A stretch of DNA of 6,087 nt from Salaquimonas sp. (GTDB lineage Bacteria > Pseudomonadota > Alphaproteobacteria > Rhizobiales > Rhizobiaceae), in the NCBI GenBank assembly GCA_024639745.1, contig JAHEHW010000119.1, positions 1-6,087 on the forward strand. The letters are read 5' to 3'. Positions 1-5,528 of the stretch are shown piece after piece. The notes under the pieces were generated by a model. It saw only the letters and a list, made by a program, of their open reading frames with translations, made no database searches and was not told where the DNA came from. Within the stretch, counting starts at the first letter, position 1, and every line of letters begins with the position of its first letter. A program made the translations under genes and the position numbers.

Positions 1-344
1 GTGGCAACCAGCGTCTTGCCCTCGCCGGTTTTCATTTCTGCAATATTGCCATCGTGAAGGATGATAGCGCCCATCAATTGCACGTCGAATGGACGCATGC
101 CGAGGGCGCGCTTGGATGCTTCCCGAACAACCGCAAATGCCGGTACGAGAAGGTCTTGAAGATCTGTGCCCTCTTCGAGTTGTCTACGGAATCCGTCGGT
201 CTTCGCCTTCAGCGCTTCATCGGAGAGGGCTTCCATTTCCGGTTCGAGAGCGCTGATGGCCTCGACTGTCGGCACAAGTTTCTTGATTTCGCGTTCATTG
301 GCCGAGCCGAGAAATTTTTTGGCAATTCCGGAAAAAATACCCAT
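1..344 (-). CDS. secA: Protein translocase ATPase subunit SecA, N-terminal part (cut by window edge)
   Basis: SecA is the ATPase motor that pushes unfolded preproteins through the SecYEG channel of the inner membrane. The visible part is the first 114 codons, reading leftwards off the window. Seen: the N-terminus [14 protein letters not shown], the helicase Q-motif stretch [11 protein letters not shown] (about residues 83-93), and Walker A MKTGEGKT (about 104-111, catalytic Lys110). These sit within a few residues of their places in E. coli SecA, so the start is secure. An AAGGA ribosome site (plus-strand 354-358) lies 9 bases before the ATG. No frame damage is seen in this part. The gene diverges from a secreted parvulin-type foldase, an arrangement I recall from other Hyphomicrobiales and one that fits export followed by periplasmic folding. 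The rest of the protein (nucleotide-binding fold 2, scaffold, zinc tail) is outside the window. Confidence 0.97.
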   Translation of the reverse strand, partial: MGIFSGIAKKFLGSANEREIKKLVPTVEAISALEPEMEALSDEALKAKTDGFRRQLEEGTDLQDLLVPAFAVVREASKRALGMRPFDVQLMGAIILHDGNIAEMKTGEGKTLVA

Positions 345-636
345 TTTTGGGATTCCTTGCGTATCGGTTATGTCCTGTGCCTCTTGCGTTACTATAGGCA
401 GCGCGGCGGAGGTGGAGAACCTGGGCGCGGACTGCCGGCGAGGCTAGAAAATCGGAACCAGTCGGTAGACGCTGGTCAATCGGACAGATAAGAGGGGGCC
501 AATGCTATGTCAACGGCGTCATAATCGTCATTCCCAAATAGCGAGAGGGCAGATACAGCAGCAACTATAGGTAAGTCGGCTGCTTGGAAAGCTTTTGTCT
601 GGGATCCACACATTCAAGTCTCATGAAAGGAAGAAA
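345..636. promoter_or_regulatory. Divergent control region between secA and the parvulin gene
   Basis: This 292-base stretch must hold the start signals for both flanking genes. I see no convincing small gene, tRNA or terminator in it. The word ACTATAGG occurs twice (391-398 and 564-571). Its CTATAG core is palindromic, so it gives TATAGT towards secA, about 47 bases before the secA ATG, and TATAGG towards the parvulin gene, about 65 bases before that ATG. Both could act as -10 elements, but neither has a recognisable -35 TTGAC at 16-18 bases. The promoters are therefore inferred from position rather than proven from motif. Confidence 0.45.
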
Positions 637-1497
637 ATGTCCAAATTGAAGACTGCACTCAAACCGGCGGTCGCAGCAGGTTTGATCTGCGTTTCGGCAA
701 CGCTGGCTCTGGCCGAGCAAAATGTCATTGCGAAGGTCGGAGACATGGAAATCACCGAACAGGAACTGGCATTCGCCGCAGCGGATCTTCAGCAGGAATT
801 CGCGCAGGTTCCGGCAGACAAGCGGCGGGGCGCCGTTCTGTCGGCTCTCATCGACATCAAGCTGCTTGCTGCGAAGGCGATTGCTGATGGCGTGGAGGAT
901 AACGACACATTCAAATCACAGATGGAGTTTTTGCGCTCGCGCGCACTCCACAATCTCTATTTCCAGCAAAACATAGCTGAATCCGTCAGCGATGATGAAA
1001 TTCGCGAACGCTACGAAACCGAGGTGGCCGCGATGGAGCCACAAACGGAAATTAAGGCGCGCCATATTTTGGTAGAGACCGAGGAGGCCGCCAAGGAAAT
1101 CATCTCCGAACTTGAAGGCGGGGCGGATTTTACCGAGCTCGCGAAGGAGAAATCGACCGGTCCATCGGGCCCCAATGGCGGCGATCTGGGATTCTTTGCC
1201 AAGGGTCAGATGGTACCTGAATTCGAACAGGCAGCTTTTGCATTGGACGATGGCGCTTATACCAAAGAGCCCGTGAAGACCCAGTTCGGCTGGCACGTGA
1301 TCCTTAAGGCAGAGGAGCGTGAAAAGGCGGCCCCGGAACTGGATCAGGTTTCGGATCAAATCCGGCAAGTCTTGCTGCGGCAGAAATATTTCAATGCCGT
1401 CGAGGGTGCCCGGGAAGATATCGATATCGAGATCATGGATGAGGAATTGAAAGGGCAGATCGACGCTGCTCGTCAAAACCTTCCGAAATCAGAATAA
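637..1497 (+). CDS. Secreted parvulin-type peptidyl-prolyl cis-trans isomerase (SurA/PrsA-like foldase)
   Basis: Predicted periplasmic prolyl isomerase and chaperone that helps exported proteins fold. The ATG at 637 is chosen because AAAGGAAG precedes it directly. The in-frame TTG at 595 would put a charged leader in front of the signal peptide. Product 286 aa. Residues 1-26 form a signal peptide: KLK-rich start, hydrophobic core, and a likely Sec cleavage after ALA before EQN. A helical SurA_N-like region (about 27-137) begins NVIAKVGDMEITEQEL. The parvulin rotamase domain (about 138-228) shows its hallmarks: ARHILV (His143), SGPNGGDLGFF, and FGWHVI (His220). An acidic helical tail follows. 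Only one rotamase domain is present, unlike E. coli SurA, which has two. It is the first gene of the rightward set, with argJ 24 bases downstream. A Sec-dependent foldase divergent from secA makes functional sense. The exact clients are unknown. Confidence 0.93.
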   Translation: MSKLKTALKPAVAAGLICVSATLALAEQNVIAKVGDMEITEQELAFAAADLQQEFAQVPADKRRGAVLSALIDIKLLAAKAIADGVEDNDTFKSQMEFLRSRALHNLYFQQNIAESVSDDEIRERYETEVAAMEPQTEIKARHILVETEEAAKEIISELEGGADFTELAKEKSTGPSGPNGGDLGFFAKGQMVPEFEQAAFALDDGAYTKEPVKTQFGWHVILKAEEREKAAPELDQVSDQIRQVLLRQKYFNAVEGAREDIDIEIMDEELKGQIDAARQNLPKSE

Positions 1498-1504
1498 TGC
1501 GACC

Positions 1505-1510
1505 GGGGAG
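1505..1510 (+). promoter_or_regulatory. Ribosome binding site GGGGAG before argJ
   Basis: GGGGAG is the only good Shine-Dalgarno match in the 24-base gap before argJ. It lies 11 bases from the ATG at 1522 but only 5 bases from an in-frame TTG at 1516. The spacing is long for the ATG and close to normal for the TTG, so the two-residue-longer form is possible. The choice does not affect the protein's function. Confidence 0.5.
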
Positions 1511-1521
1511 CGTTATTGCCC

Positions 1522-2751
1522 ATGAGCCTGAAAGTTTCCCCGCTTGCGCCTCACTCCTACCCTGATATGCCACCGATTGCCGGTGTCAGTCTTGGAGCCA
1601 TCGAGGCCGGCATTAAATACAAAGGCAGGAAGGACCTGGCGGTTATCCGATTTTCGGAGCCCGCTATCGTCGCCGGTGTTTTCACCCGCTCAAAATGTCC
1701 TTCAGCCCCCATCGATTGGTGCCGCAAACACTTGCAGCGAGGCAAAGCTTCAGCTGTGGTTATCAATTCCGGCAATGCAAATGCGTTTACTGGCAAAAAG
1801 GGTGCCGAGGCTGTCGCAATTTCCGCCGATGCAGCGGCTCACGTTTTCAACTGCGCGCCTGAAAGTGTCTTCCTGGCCTCCACCGGTGTAATCGGAGAGC
1901 CCCTCAATGCTGAGGGCTTCCGTGAGCATTTGGCCCGGCTTAATCCGATGCTTTCAGAGGACGGGTGGGCGAATGCGGCCCGTGCTATCATGACGACCGA
2001 TACCTATCCGAAGATGGCGACGCAAAGTTTCCAGATCGCCGGTAAACGGTTTTCCGTCAACGGAATCGCTAAGGGATCGGGTATGATCCAGCCGGATCTC
2101 GGAACAATGCTCGCCTTCGTGGTGACGGATTTTCCAGCCGATCATTCCCAATTGCAAACTTGCCTGAACGAAGCGGTAGAGCCGAGTTTCAATTCGATCA
2201 CGGTTGATAGCGATACGTCGACCAGCGATACCGTGCTCTTGTTCTCTGCCCCGGAACCAGCCTCATCGGTCGGTTCGCTTCCTGACAACGCGCTGGATAT
2301 GTTCCGCACGGCATTGTCGGAAGTGATGCTTGAACTTGCGATGCTTACCGTGCGAGATGGAGAGGGCGCTAGCAAGCTTATTGAAGTGACCGTTTCGGGT
2401 GCCGAGGATGATCAATCTGCGAAGCGTATAGCATTCTCTATCGCCAATTCGCCATTGATCAAGACTGCCATCGCTGGTGAGGACGCCAATTGGGGGCGTG
2501 TGGTGATGGCCGTTGGCAAGGCCGGTGAACCGGCCGACCGCGATCGGTTGAATATTTATTTTGGCGATGTCCGGGTTGCTTTTGCGGGCGAACGTGATCC
2601 CGGTTACAGCGAGGCGGCTGCCTCTGCGGTCGTGAAACGGCAGGAAGTGCCAATTCGGGTCGAGTTGGGGCTTGGCGATGGTCACGCAAAGGTATGGACG
2701 TGCGATTTGACGCACGATTATATTGCAATCAATGCGGATTACAGAAGTTGA
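1522..2751 (+). CDS. argJ: Arginine biosynthesis protein ArgJ (ornithine acetyltransferase, possibly bifunctional)
   Basis: ArgJ moves the acetyl group from N-acetylornithine to glutamate, closing the cyclic arginine pathway. Some members also make N-acetylglutamate from acetyl-CoA. Product 409 aa, the usual family length. Family motifs seen in order: [10 protein letters not shown] near 32-41, [24 protein letters not shown] (about 82-91), [10 protein letters not shown] (119-128), TTDTYPK (158-164), [18 protein letters not shown] (about 180-197), [11 protein letters not shown], and the C-terminal NADYRS. ArgJ is made as a precursor that cuts itself before a catalytic threonine. Here that is Thr195 in GTML (codon 2104-2106). 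The residue before it is Gly rather than the more usual Ala, which is still small and probably compatible with cleavage. It is cytoplasmic. The gene lies 24 bases after the parvulin gene and 9 bases before the GNAT gene, so co-transcription is likely. Sequence alone does not show whether this ArgJ also has the acetyl-CoA-dependent activity. Confidence 0.97.
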   Translation: MSLKVSPLAPHSYPDMPPIAGVSLGAIEAGIKYKGRKDLAVIRFSEPAIVAGVFTRSKCPSAPIDWCRKHLQRGKASAVVINSGNANAFTGKKGAEAVAISADAAAHVFNCAPESVFLASTGVIGEPLNAEGFREHLARLNPMLSEDGWANAARAIMTTDTYPKMATQSFQIAGKRFSVNGIAKGSGMIQPDLGTMLAFVVTDFPADHSQLQTCLNEAVEPSFNSITVDSDTSTSDTVLLFSAPEPASSVGSLPDNALDMFRTALSEVMLELAMLTVRDGEGASKLIEVTVSGAEDDQSAKRIAFSIANSPLIKTAIAGEDANWGRVVMAVGKAGEPADRDRLNIYFGDVRVAFAGERDPGYSEAAASAVVKRQEVPIRVELGLGDGHAKVWTCDLTHDYIAINADYRS

Positions 2752-2760
2752 GCGTGTCGT

Positions 2761-3528
2761 TTGAGCCCAAATCTCGCCCATGTACGGCGCCTGGAAGCGG
2801 TTAGTTTCCGTTCGTTTCCGGCAACAAAGACCCATTACGATGGTACTTGGGCTATCCGCATGACTGCAGGCCATCCGGCCAAACGGCTCAATTCGGTCAA
2901 TCCGCTGGATCCGGCCGACAATGCCGATATCGAACATCGGATCGAATTGGCCGGGCGCCGTTTTTCAGCTTTCGGGCGTCCACTTTTCTTCAGGCTGACG
3001 CCTCTGGCTCCCACAACACTGGAAGATCGGTTCCGGGCCGCCCGTTGGTCTTCGTTTGATGAAAGCGTCGTGATGTCCTGCAATCTCGGGGATTTCGACC
3101 ATAAGGGAGTGCAGTCTCAACTGCCGCTTCAGGATATGGGCCGTTGGGTCGATGCCTATATCGAAATGTCGGAAGAATCCGCCAGTCTCAAGCCCGGCCT
3201 CGTCGAAGTCCTCGACTCCACGGAGCCTGCAACAGGTCTTTTCCTTCACTCGGACGGGAACGGGAAATCCTTGAGTGCCGTGCGTTGCGTCGTCGATCGC
3301 GATGTTGCCGGCATTTTCGATCTCGTGACCGCTCCGGCCCATCGCGGTTGCGGGCATGGCGTCACTATTTTCGCATCAGCGCTTGAATGGGCGAAGCGCC
3401 AGGGTGCAAGTCATGCGTGGTTACAGGTGGTAGTCGATAATAATGCTGCCATGGGTCTCTATCGCCGGATGGGGTTCGAAAAAGTCTACAGGTATCGGTA
3501 TTGGAAGCCCGATCAAGGACCCGATTGA
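2761..3528 (+). CDS. GNAT-family N-acetyltransferase
   Basis: Predicted acetyl-CoA-dependent N-acetyltransferase whose substrate is not evident. Product 255 aa with a C-terminal GNAT domain. Seen there: the acetyl-CoA pyrophosphate loop R-G-C-G-H-G (195-200, matching Q/R-x-x-G-x-G/A), VVDNNAAMGLYRRMGF (about 224-239), and the closing Y-x-Y-x-Y-W. The first ~180 residues are a longer N-terminal region with YDGTWAIR and KRLNSVNPLDP, which I recall as conserved in rhizobial homologues. That argues for the TTG start at 2761, because the first in-frame ATG (2860, Met34) would remove part of it. No good ribosome site precedes the TTG. The argJ stop is 9 bases upstream and in the same frame, so translation probably depends on coupling to argJ. 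Its place beside argJ invites a link to glutamate acetylation, but protein N-terminal or small-molecule acetylation is equally possible. Confidence 0.88.
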   Translation: MSPNLAHVRRLEAVSFRSFPATKTHYDGTWAIRMTAGHPAKRLNSVNPLDPADNADIEHRIELAGRRFSAFGRPLFFRLTPLAPTTLEDRFRAARWSSFDESVVMSCNLGDFDHKGVQSQLPLQDMGRWVDAYIEMSEESASLKPGLVEVLDSTEPATGLFLHSDGNGKSLSAVRCVVDRDVAGIFDLVTAPAHRGCGHGVTIFASALEWAKRQGASHAWLQVVVDNNAAMGLYRRMGFEKVYRYRYWKPDQGPD

Positions 3529-3564
3529 GGCTATCTTGTTGACCTATAATGAAAGAGTGAGTGC

Positions 3565-3963
3565 ATGAAACTGGTTCTCGTCAGCGCCTGTGCGATCGTA
3601 GATGCGGACAATCGGGTATTGATCTGCCAAAGGCCCGTCGGCAAAGCACTTGCCGGTCTGTGGGAATTTCCGGGTGGAAAGGTCGAAAACGGCGAGACAC
3701 CCGAGGATTGCCTGATCCGGGAACTCGACGAGGAGTTGGGCATCACGACCTGGAAAAGCTGTCTGGCACCGCTCACTTTTGCTAGCCATTGCTATGATGA
3801 CTTTCACTTGCTCATGCCGCTTTTCATTTGCCGCAAATGGGAAGGGATCCCATCAGCACGTGAATCCCAGCAGATGAAATGGGTTCCGGCAAACCAATTG
3901 CGCGACTATGAAATGCCACCGGCAGATGCACCGCTCATCCCTGCGTTAATCGATCTTTTATGA
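3565..3963 (+). CDS. mutT: MutT-type Nudix hydrolase (probable 8-oxo-dGTP diphosphatase)
   Basis: MutT removes oxidised 8-oxo-dGTP from the nucleotide pool by hydrolysis to the monophosphate, preventing A:T to C:G mutations. Product 132 aa, close to E. coli MutT. The Nudix box is perfect at residues 38-60: Gly38, Glu44, then RELDEELGI (52-60), whose glutamates hold the metal. The preceding LWEFPGGK (32-39) is the MutT-subfamily signature. The early stretch VDADNRVLICQRP also fits MutT. GAAAGAG ends 7 bases before the ATG and serves as the ribosome site. A TATAAT stands at 3545-3550, but no -35 lies at proper spacing, so a separate promoter is uncertain. The gene lies 36 bases after the GNAT gene and is the last of the compact rightward set. 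Some MutT-like Nudix proteins prefer other substrates, so 8-oxo-dGTP is a family-based inference. Confidence 0.93.
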   Translation: MKLVLVSACAIVDADNRVLICQRPVGKALAGLWEFPGGKVENGETPEDCLIRELDEELGITTWKSCLAPLTFASHCYDDFHLLMPLFICRKWEGIPSARESQQMKWVPANQLRDYEMPPADAPLIPALIDLL

Positions 3964-3969
3964 AATCCT

Positions 3970-3995
3970 GTCATTTTTTCTAAAAGTTGAATGAC
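3970..3995. repeat. Short inverted repeat between mutT and the pilin-like gene
   Basis: GTCATT (3970-3975) and AATGAC (3990-3995) are perfect reverse complements around a 14-base AT-rich centre that itself contains TTTTCTAAAA. The T-run lies inside the loop, not after the stem, so it is not a normal intrinsic terminator for mutT. It could be a weak hairpin, an operator-like dyad, or chance in an AT-rich gap. It ends 2 bases before the AAGGGA ribosome site (3998-4003) of the next gene. Confidence 0.3.
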
Positions 3996-4011
3996 TTAAG
4001 GGATTGATGGG

Positions 4012-4287
4012 ATGTTCGATAAAGCCTTCTTTCAGCAAAAGAAAATCGCTGATGCGATTTGCGACAAATCAGGTGGCGCCACTGTTAACGCTGCAATATT
4101 GTTCGGTGTCATAGCGCTTGCCGTTGCAGGGTTAGCGACCCCTTTCCTGCGCGATGCTGCTGAAACTTACGCGGAAAACCGCGCTCTCGGGATCGACCGC
4201 GCCGTTACCGGAAACGTCGAAAAAAGCAAGAGGTACATCATCCGCCGAAGTGTCATTGACCCAGAGGGAAGTGTCGTACGCCCCTAA
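4012..4287 (+). CDS. Small single-pass membrane protein, Flp-pilin-like but without the conserved Glu
   Basis: Product 91 aa. The ATG at 4012 has AAGGGA (3998-4003) 8 bases upstream. Layout: a hydrophilic, lysine-containing N-terminus (1-22) ending in SGG, a hydrophobic segment of about 20 residues (26-46, NAAILFGVIALAVAGLATPF), then a charged tail of about 45 residues with RDAAETYAENRALGIDR and KSKRYIIRRS. The SGG followed by ATV and a hydrophobic helix resembles the type IVb (Flp) prepilin pattern G^ATxIEY. However, the +5 Glu and +6 Tyr of that pattern are replaced by alanines, and the tail is longer than in typical Flp pilins. It sits directly before a canonical Flp gene, which supports a minor-pilin or pilin-derived role. 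An unrelated membrane protein remains possible. No specific function is assigned. It lies 48 bases after mutT. Confidence 0.7.
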   Translation: MFDKAFFQQKKIADAICDKSGGATVNAAILFGVIALAVAGLATPFLRDAAETYAENRALGIDRAVTGNVEKSKRYIIRRSVIDPEGSVVRP

Positions 4288-4349
4288 CTGCTCGAATTAA
4301 ATCTTACTTTACGTGATTATTCTATGGATTGCGAAAAGGTAGATCGGTC

Positions 4350-4505
4350 ATGTCTCGTGGATTGATCGAATTTCTTCGCAGCCGAGCCGGCACGGTGGCG
4401 ATTGAGTATGTCATCATCGCTGCGGTGGTATCCGTTGGGATCATTGGTGGCGCGTCTGCAATCGGCGACAGTTCAGCCGTGCATATGCAGAATATCTTGA
4501 ATTAA
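4350..4505 (+). CDS. Flp/Fap-family type IVb prepilin
   Basis: A 51-residue product beginning MSRGLIEFLRSRAG. AAGGT (4335-4339) lies 10 bases before the ATG. The prepilin peptidase motif is complete: cleavage expected between Gly14 and Thr15, with Glu19 at +5 and Tyr20 at +6 (AG^TVAIEYVIIAAVV). An uninterrupted hydrophobic helix follows to about residue 38, then a short polar end (GDSSAVHMQNILN). Flp subunits are cut and N-methylated by a TadV/CpaA peptidase and assembled by the Tad/Cpa machine into thin pili used for surface attachment. None of those assembly genes is in the window, so this is an orphan copy relying on a locus elsewhere, or it serves another purpose. It lies 62 bases after the pilin-like gene, across an AT-rich gap that could hold its own promoter. 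A hairpin with T residues follows its stop. Confidence 0.88.
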   Translation: MSRGLIEFLRSRAGTVAIEYVIIAAVVSVGIIGGASAIGDSSAVHMQNILN

Positions 4506-4513
4506 ATGAAATG

Positions 4514-4536
4514 ATCAGCGCAGGCATCTGATTTTT
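4514..4536 (+). terminator. Probable intrinsic terminator after the Flp pilin gene
   Basis: ATCAG (4514-4518) pairs with CTGAT (4528-4532) around a 9-base loop, and the run of T residues continues to 4536. It starts 8 bases after the pilin stop and fills most of the 40-base gap between two convergent genes, where a terminator is expected. The stem is only 5 bp and not GC-rich, so termination may be weak. The opposite strand has a less regular T-rich flank and might give some bidirectional function. Confidence 0.5.
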
Positions 4537-4545
4537 CCAAACTAC

Positions 4546-5457
4546 TCAGAGAAAGTCGGACAGCCTGTTTTTCGCGCTTCCCGGGCGCTTTGGTTTTTGC
4601 TGGCTTTCATGGACTTTCCAGCCGCTGAGAAACCCGATTTCGATCGTAAGTCGCAGTTTACCATCCGGATCGGCGTGCTTTTCGCTATACGTTCTGCGGG
4701 CTTCATCGACGACTTTTCTTGACATCGGTCCAGTTCCATCCTGCGGAAGATAGGTGCAACCGGTGTTCCGTAAATCGCCGAAAAGCGTTTCCAGGCGAGT
4801 GTAACGGATGGTTCGGTTTTCCAGGTCGGCCACCGGAAGTTTGAAGCCGCAAGTCTGAAGCAAATTCCCCAGATCGCGAAGTTCAGGGAAGTGGGTCACT
4901 CTTGTCGAAACACCCGCGGCTGCGCGCGACTCGGCAATCAGAAAGGCGTCGCGGAGTTCTTCAAACGACCGACCGCAAAGGCAGGCGGCAAGGAATAAGC
5001 CGTCGGGCTTGAGGGCATGAAGTATCTGGATCAGCAGTTCAGGCAGTTTTTCGATCTGTCCTAATTCGAAAACGGAGACGATCAGGTCCTTGCTTTCGGG
5101 CTCCAGCGCCAGCACGCCATCCGTTCTCGCGATATGTGGTACGATTTCGAACTCAGTTGCACTGTCTTTCTCAGGTGTGGACAGCCAACTGGCGACATTT
5201 TCAGTCAACGGACCATCGAACAGGAGTGCACGATCGATGAAGTTGCGGTTGGTGGCAGCCAGCCTTTCGGCAAGCATCGTTGCGGCCTGTTTATGCAAAA
5301 AACCGGAATCTCCCAAGCCCCGTCGGAATGCGCGGGCTCTGCGAAACAATAATCTTTGAGGGTTCGTGGTGCTTGCCATCGGTGCGGAGATAACGTGTCT
5401 CAGAGCCATTGTCGATTGCCGGGCTTGTGACATGCTCTTTCTAATCGCTGAACACAT
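4546..5457 (-). CDS. NDUFAF5/BioC-like SAM methyltransferase-fold protein
   Basis: Product 303 aa from the ATG at 5457, or 277 aa from the ATG at 5379. Family features in the longer numbering: LLFRRARAFRRG near the N-terminus; a Methyltransf_11-type core with DLIVSVFELGQIEKLPELL then ALKPDGLFLAACL (124-160); and a C-terminal block of about 279-299 containing SGWKVHESQQKP and GSAKNRL. That tail is typical of alphaproteobacterial homologues of human NDUFAF5, the complex I assembly factor that hydroxylates an arginine of NDUFS7. A role in respiratory complex I maturation is therefore a family-based inference. Odd: where motif I of SAM enzymes should read like LDLGCGTG, this protein has ALLFDGPLTENVA, with no Gly-x-Gly. 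Start choice: 5457 has a good ribosome site and 5379 has none, yet family similarity begins only near 5379. The gene is convergent with the pilin gene and divergent from comF. The tail gives confidence in the family, not in the activity. Confidence 0.85.
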   Translation of the reverse strand: MCSAIRKSMSQARQSTMALRHVISAPMASTTNPQRLLFRRARAFRRGLGDSGFLHKQAATMLAERLAATNRNFIDRALLFDGPLTENVASWLSTPEKDSATEFEIVPHIARTDGVLALEPESKDLIVSVFELGQIEKLPELLIQILHALKPDGLFLAACLCGRSFEELRDAFLIAESRAAAGVSTRVTHFPELRDLGNLLQTCGFKLPVADLENRTIRYTRLETLFGDLRNTGCTYLPQDGTGPMSRKVVDEARRTYSEKHADPDGKLRLTIEIGFLSGWKVHESQQKPKRPGSAKNRLSDFL

Positions 5458-5465
5458 TTTCAATT

Positions 5466-5471
5466 TCCCTT
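5466..5471 (-). promoter_or_regulatory. Ribosome binding site AAGGGA for the methyltransferase-like gene
   Basis: On the minus strand, AAGGGA ends 8 bases before the ATG at 5457 and is the only good Shine-Dalgarno match near any of the candidate starts. It supports the longer form. The family-consistent ATG at 5379 is preceded by CTCCGCACCG and has no such site. Confidence 0.55.
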
Positions 5472-5498
5472 GACGCTGGTCTGGTTTGCGGTTGATTT
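5470..5498 (+). promoter_or_regulatory. Possible promoter for comF
   Basis: TTGACG at 5470-5475, within CCTTGACGC, is a good alphaproteobacterial -35. About 16 bases on, TTGATT (5492-5497) is only a poor -10 match. It overlaps the ribosome site of the divergent gene. The position suits comF transcription, but the weak -10 keeps this tentative. Confidence 0.3.
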
Positions 5499-5528
5499 AT
5501 TCATGTGTGGGTAGACAAGCTGGAATCG

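Noticed and set aside
54..491. Long open frames on the plus strand opposite secA
   Set aside because: They lie antisense to clear SecA coding sequence with its Walker A motif, and their translations show no family-like features.
595..636. Upstream TTG start for the parvulin gene
   Set aside because: It would add 14 residues in front of a proper Sec signal peptide. The ATG at 637 has a good AAAGGAAG ribosome site.
2263..2937. Minus-strand open frame of over 200 codons across the argJ end and GNAT start
   Set aside because: It overlaps two well-supported plus-strand genes, is rich in Arg and His as expected of a shadow frame, and has no ribosome site or recognisable motif.
3545..3550. Perfect TATAAT just before mutT as a promoter
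   Set aside because: No acceptable -35 lies 16-18 bases upstream. The TTGACC next to it directly abuts the hexamer, and transcription would begin only about 8 bases before the ATG. It is not ruled out but not supportable.
5505..5528. GTG start for comF giving 8 extra residues
   Set aside because: There is no ribosome site before it, and the extra residues add nothing family-like. The ATG at 5529 is preferred, though neither start is strong.
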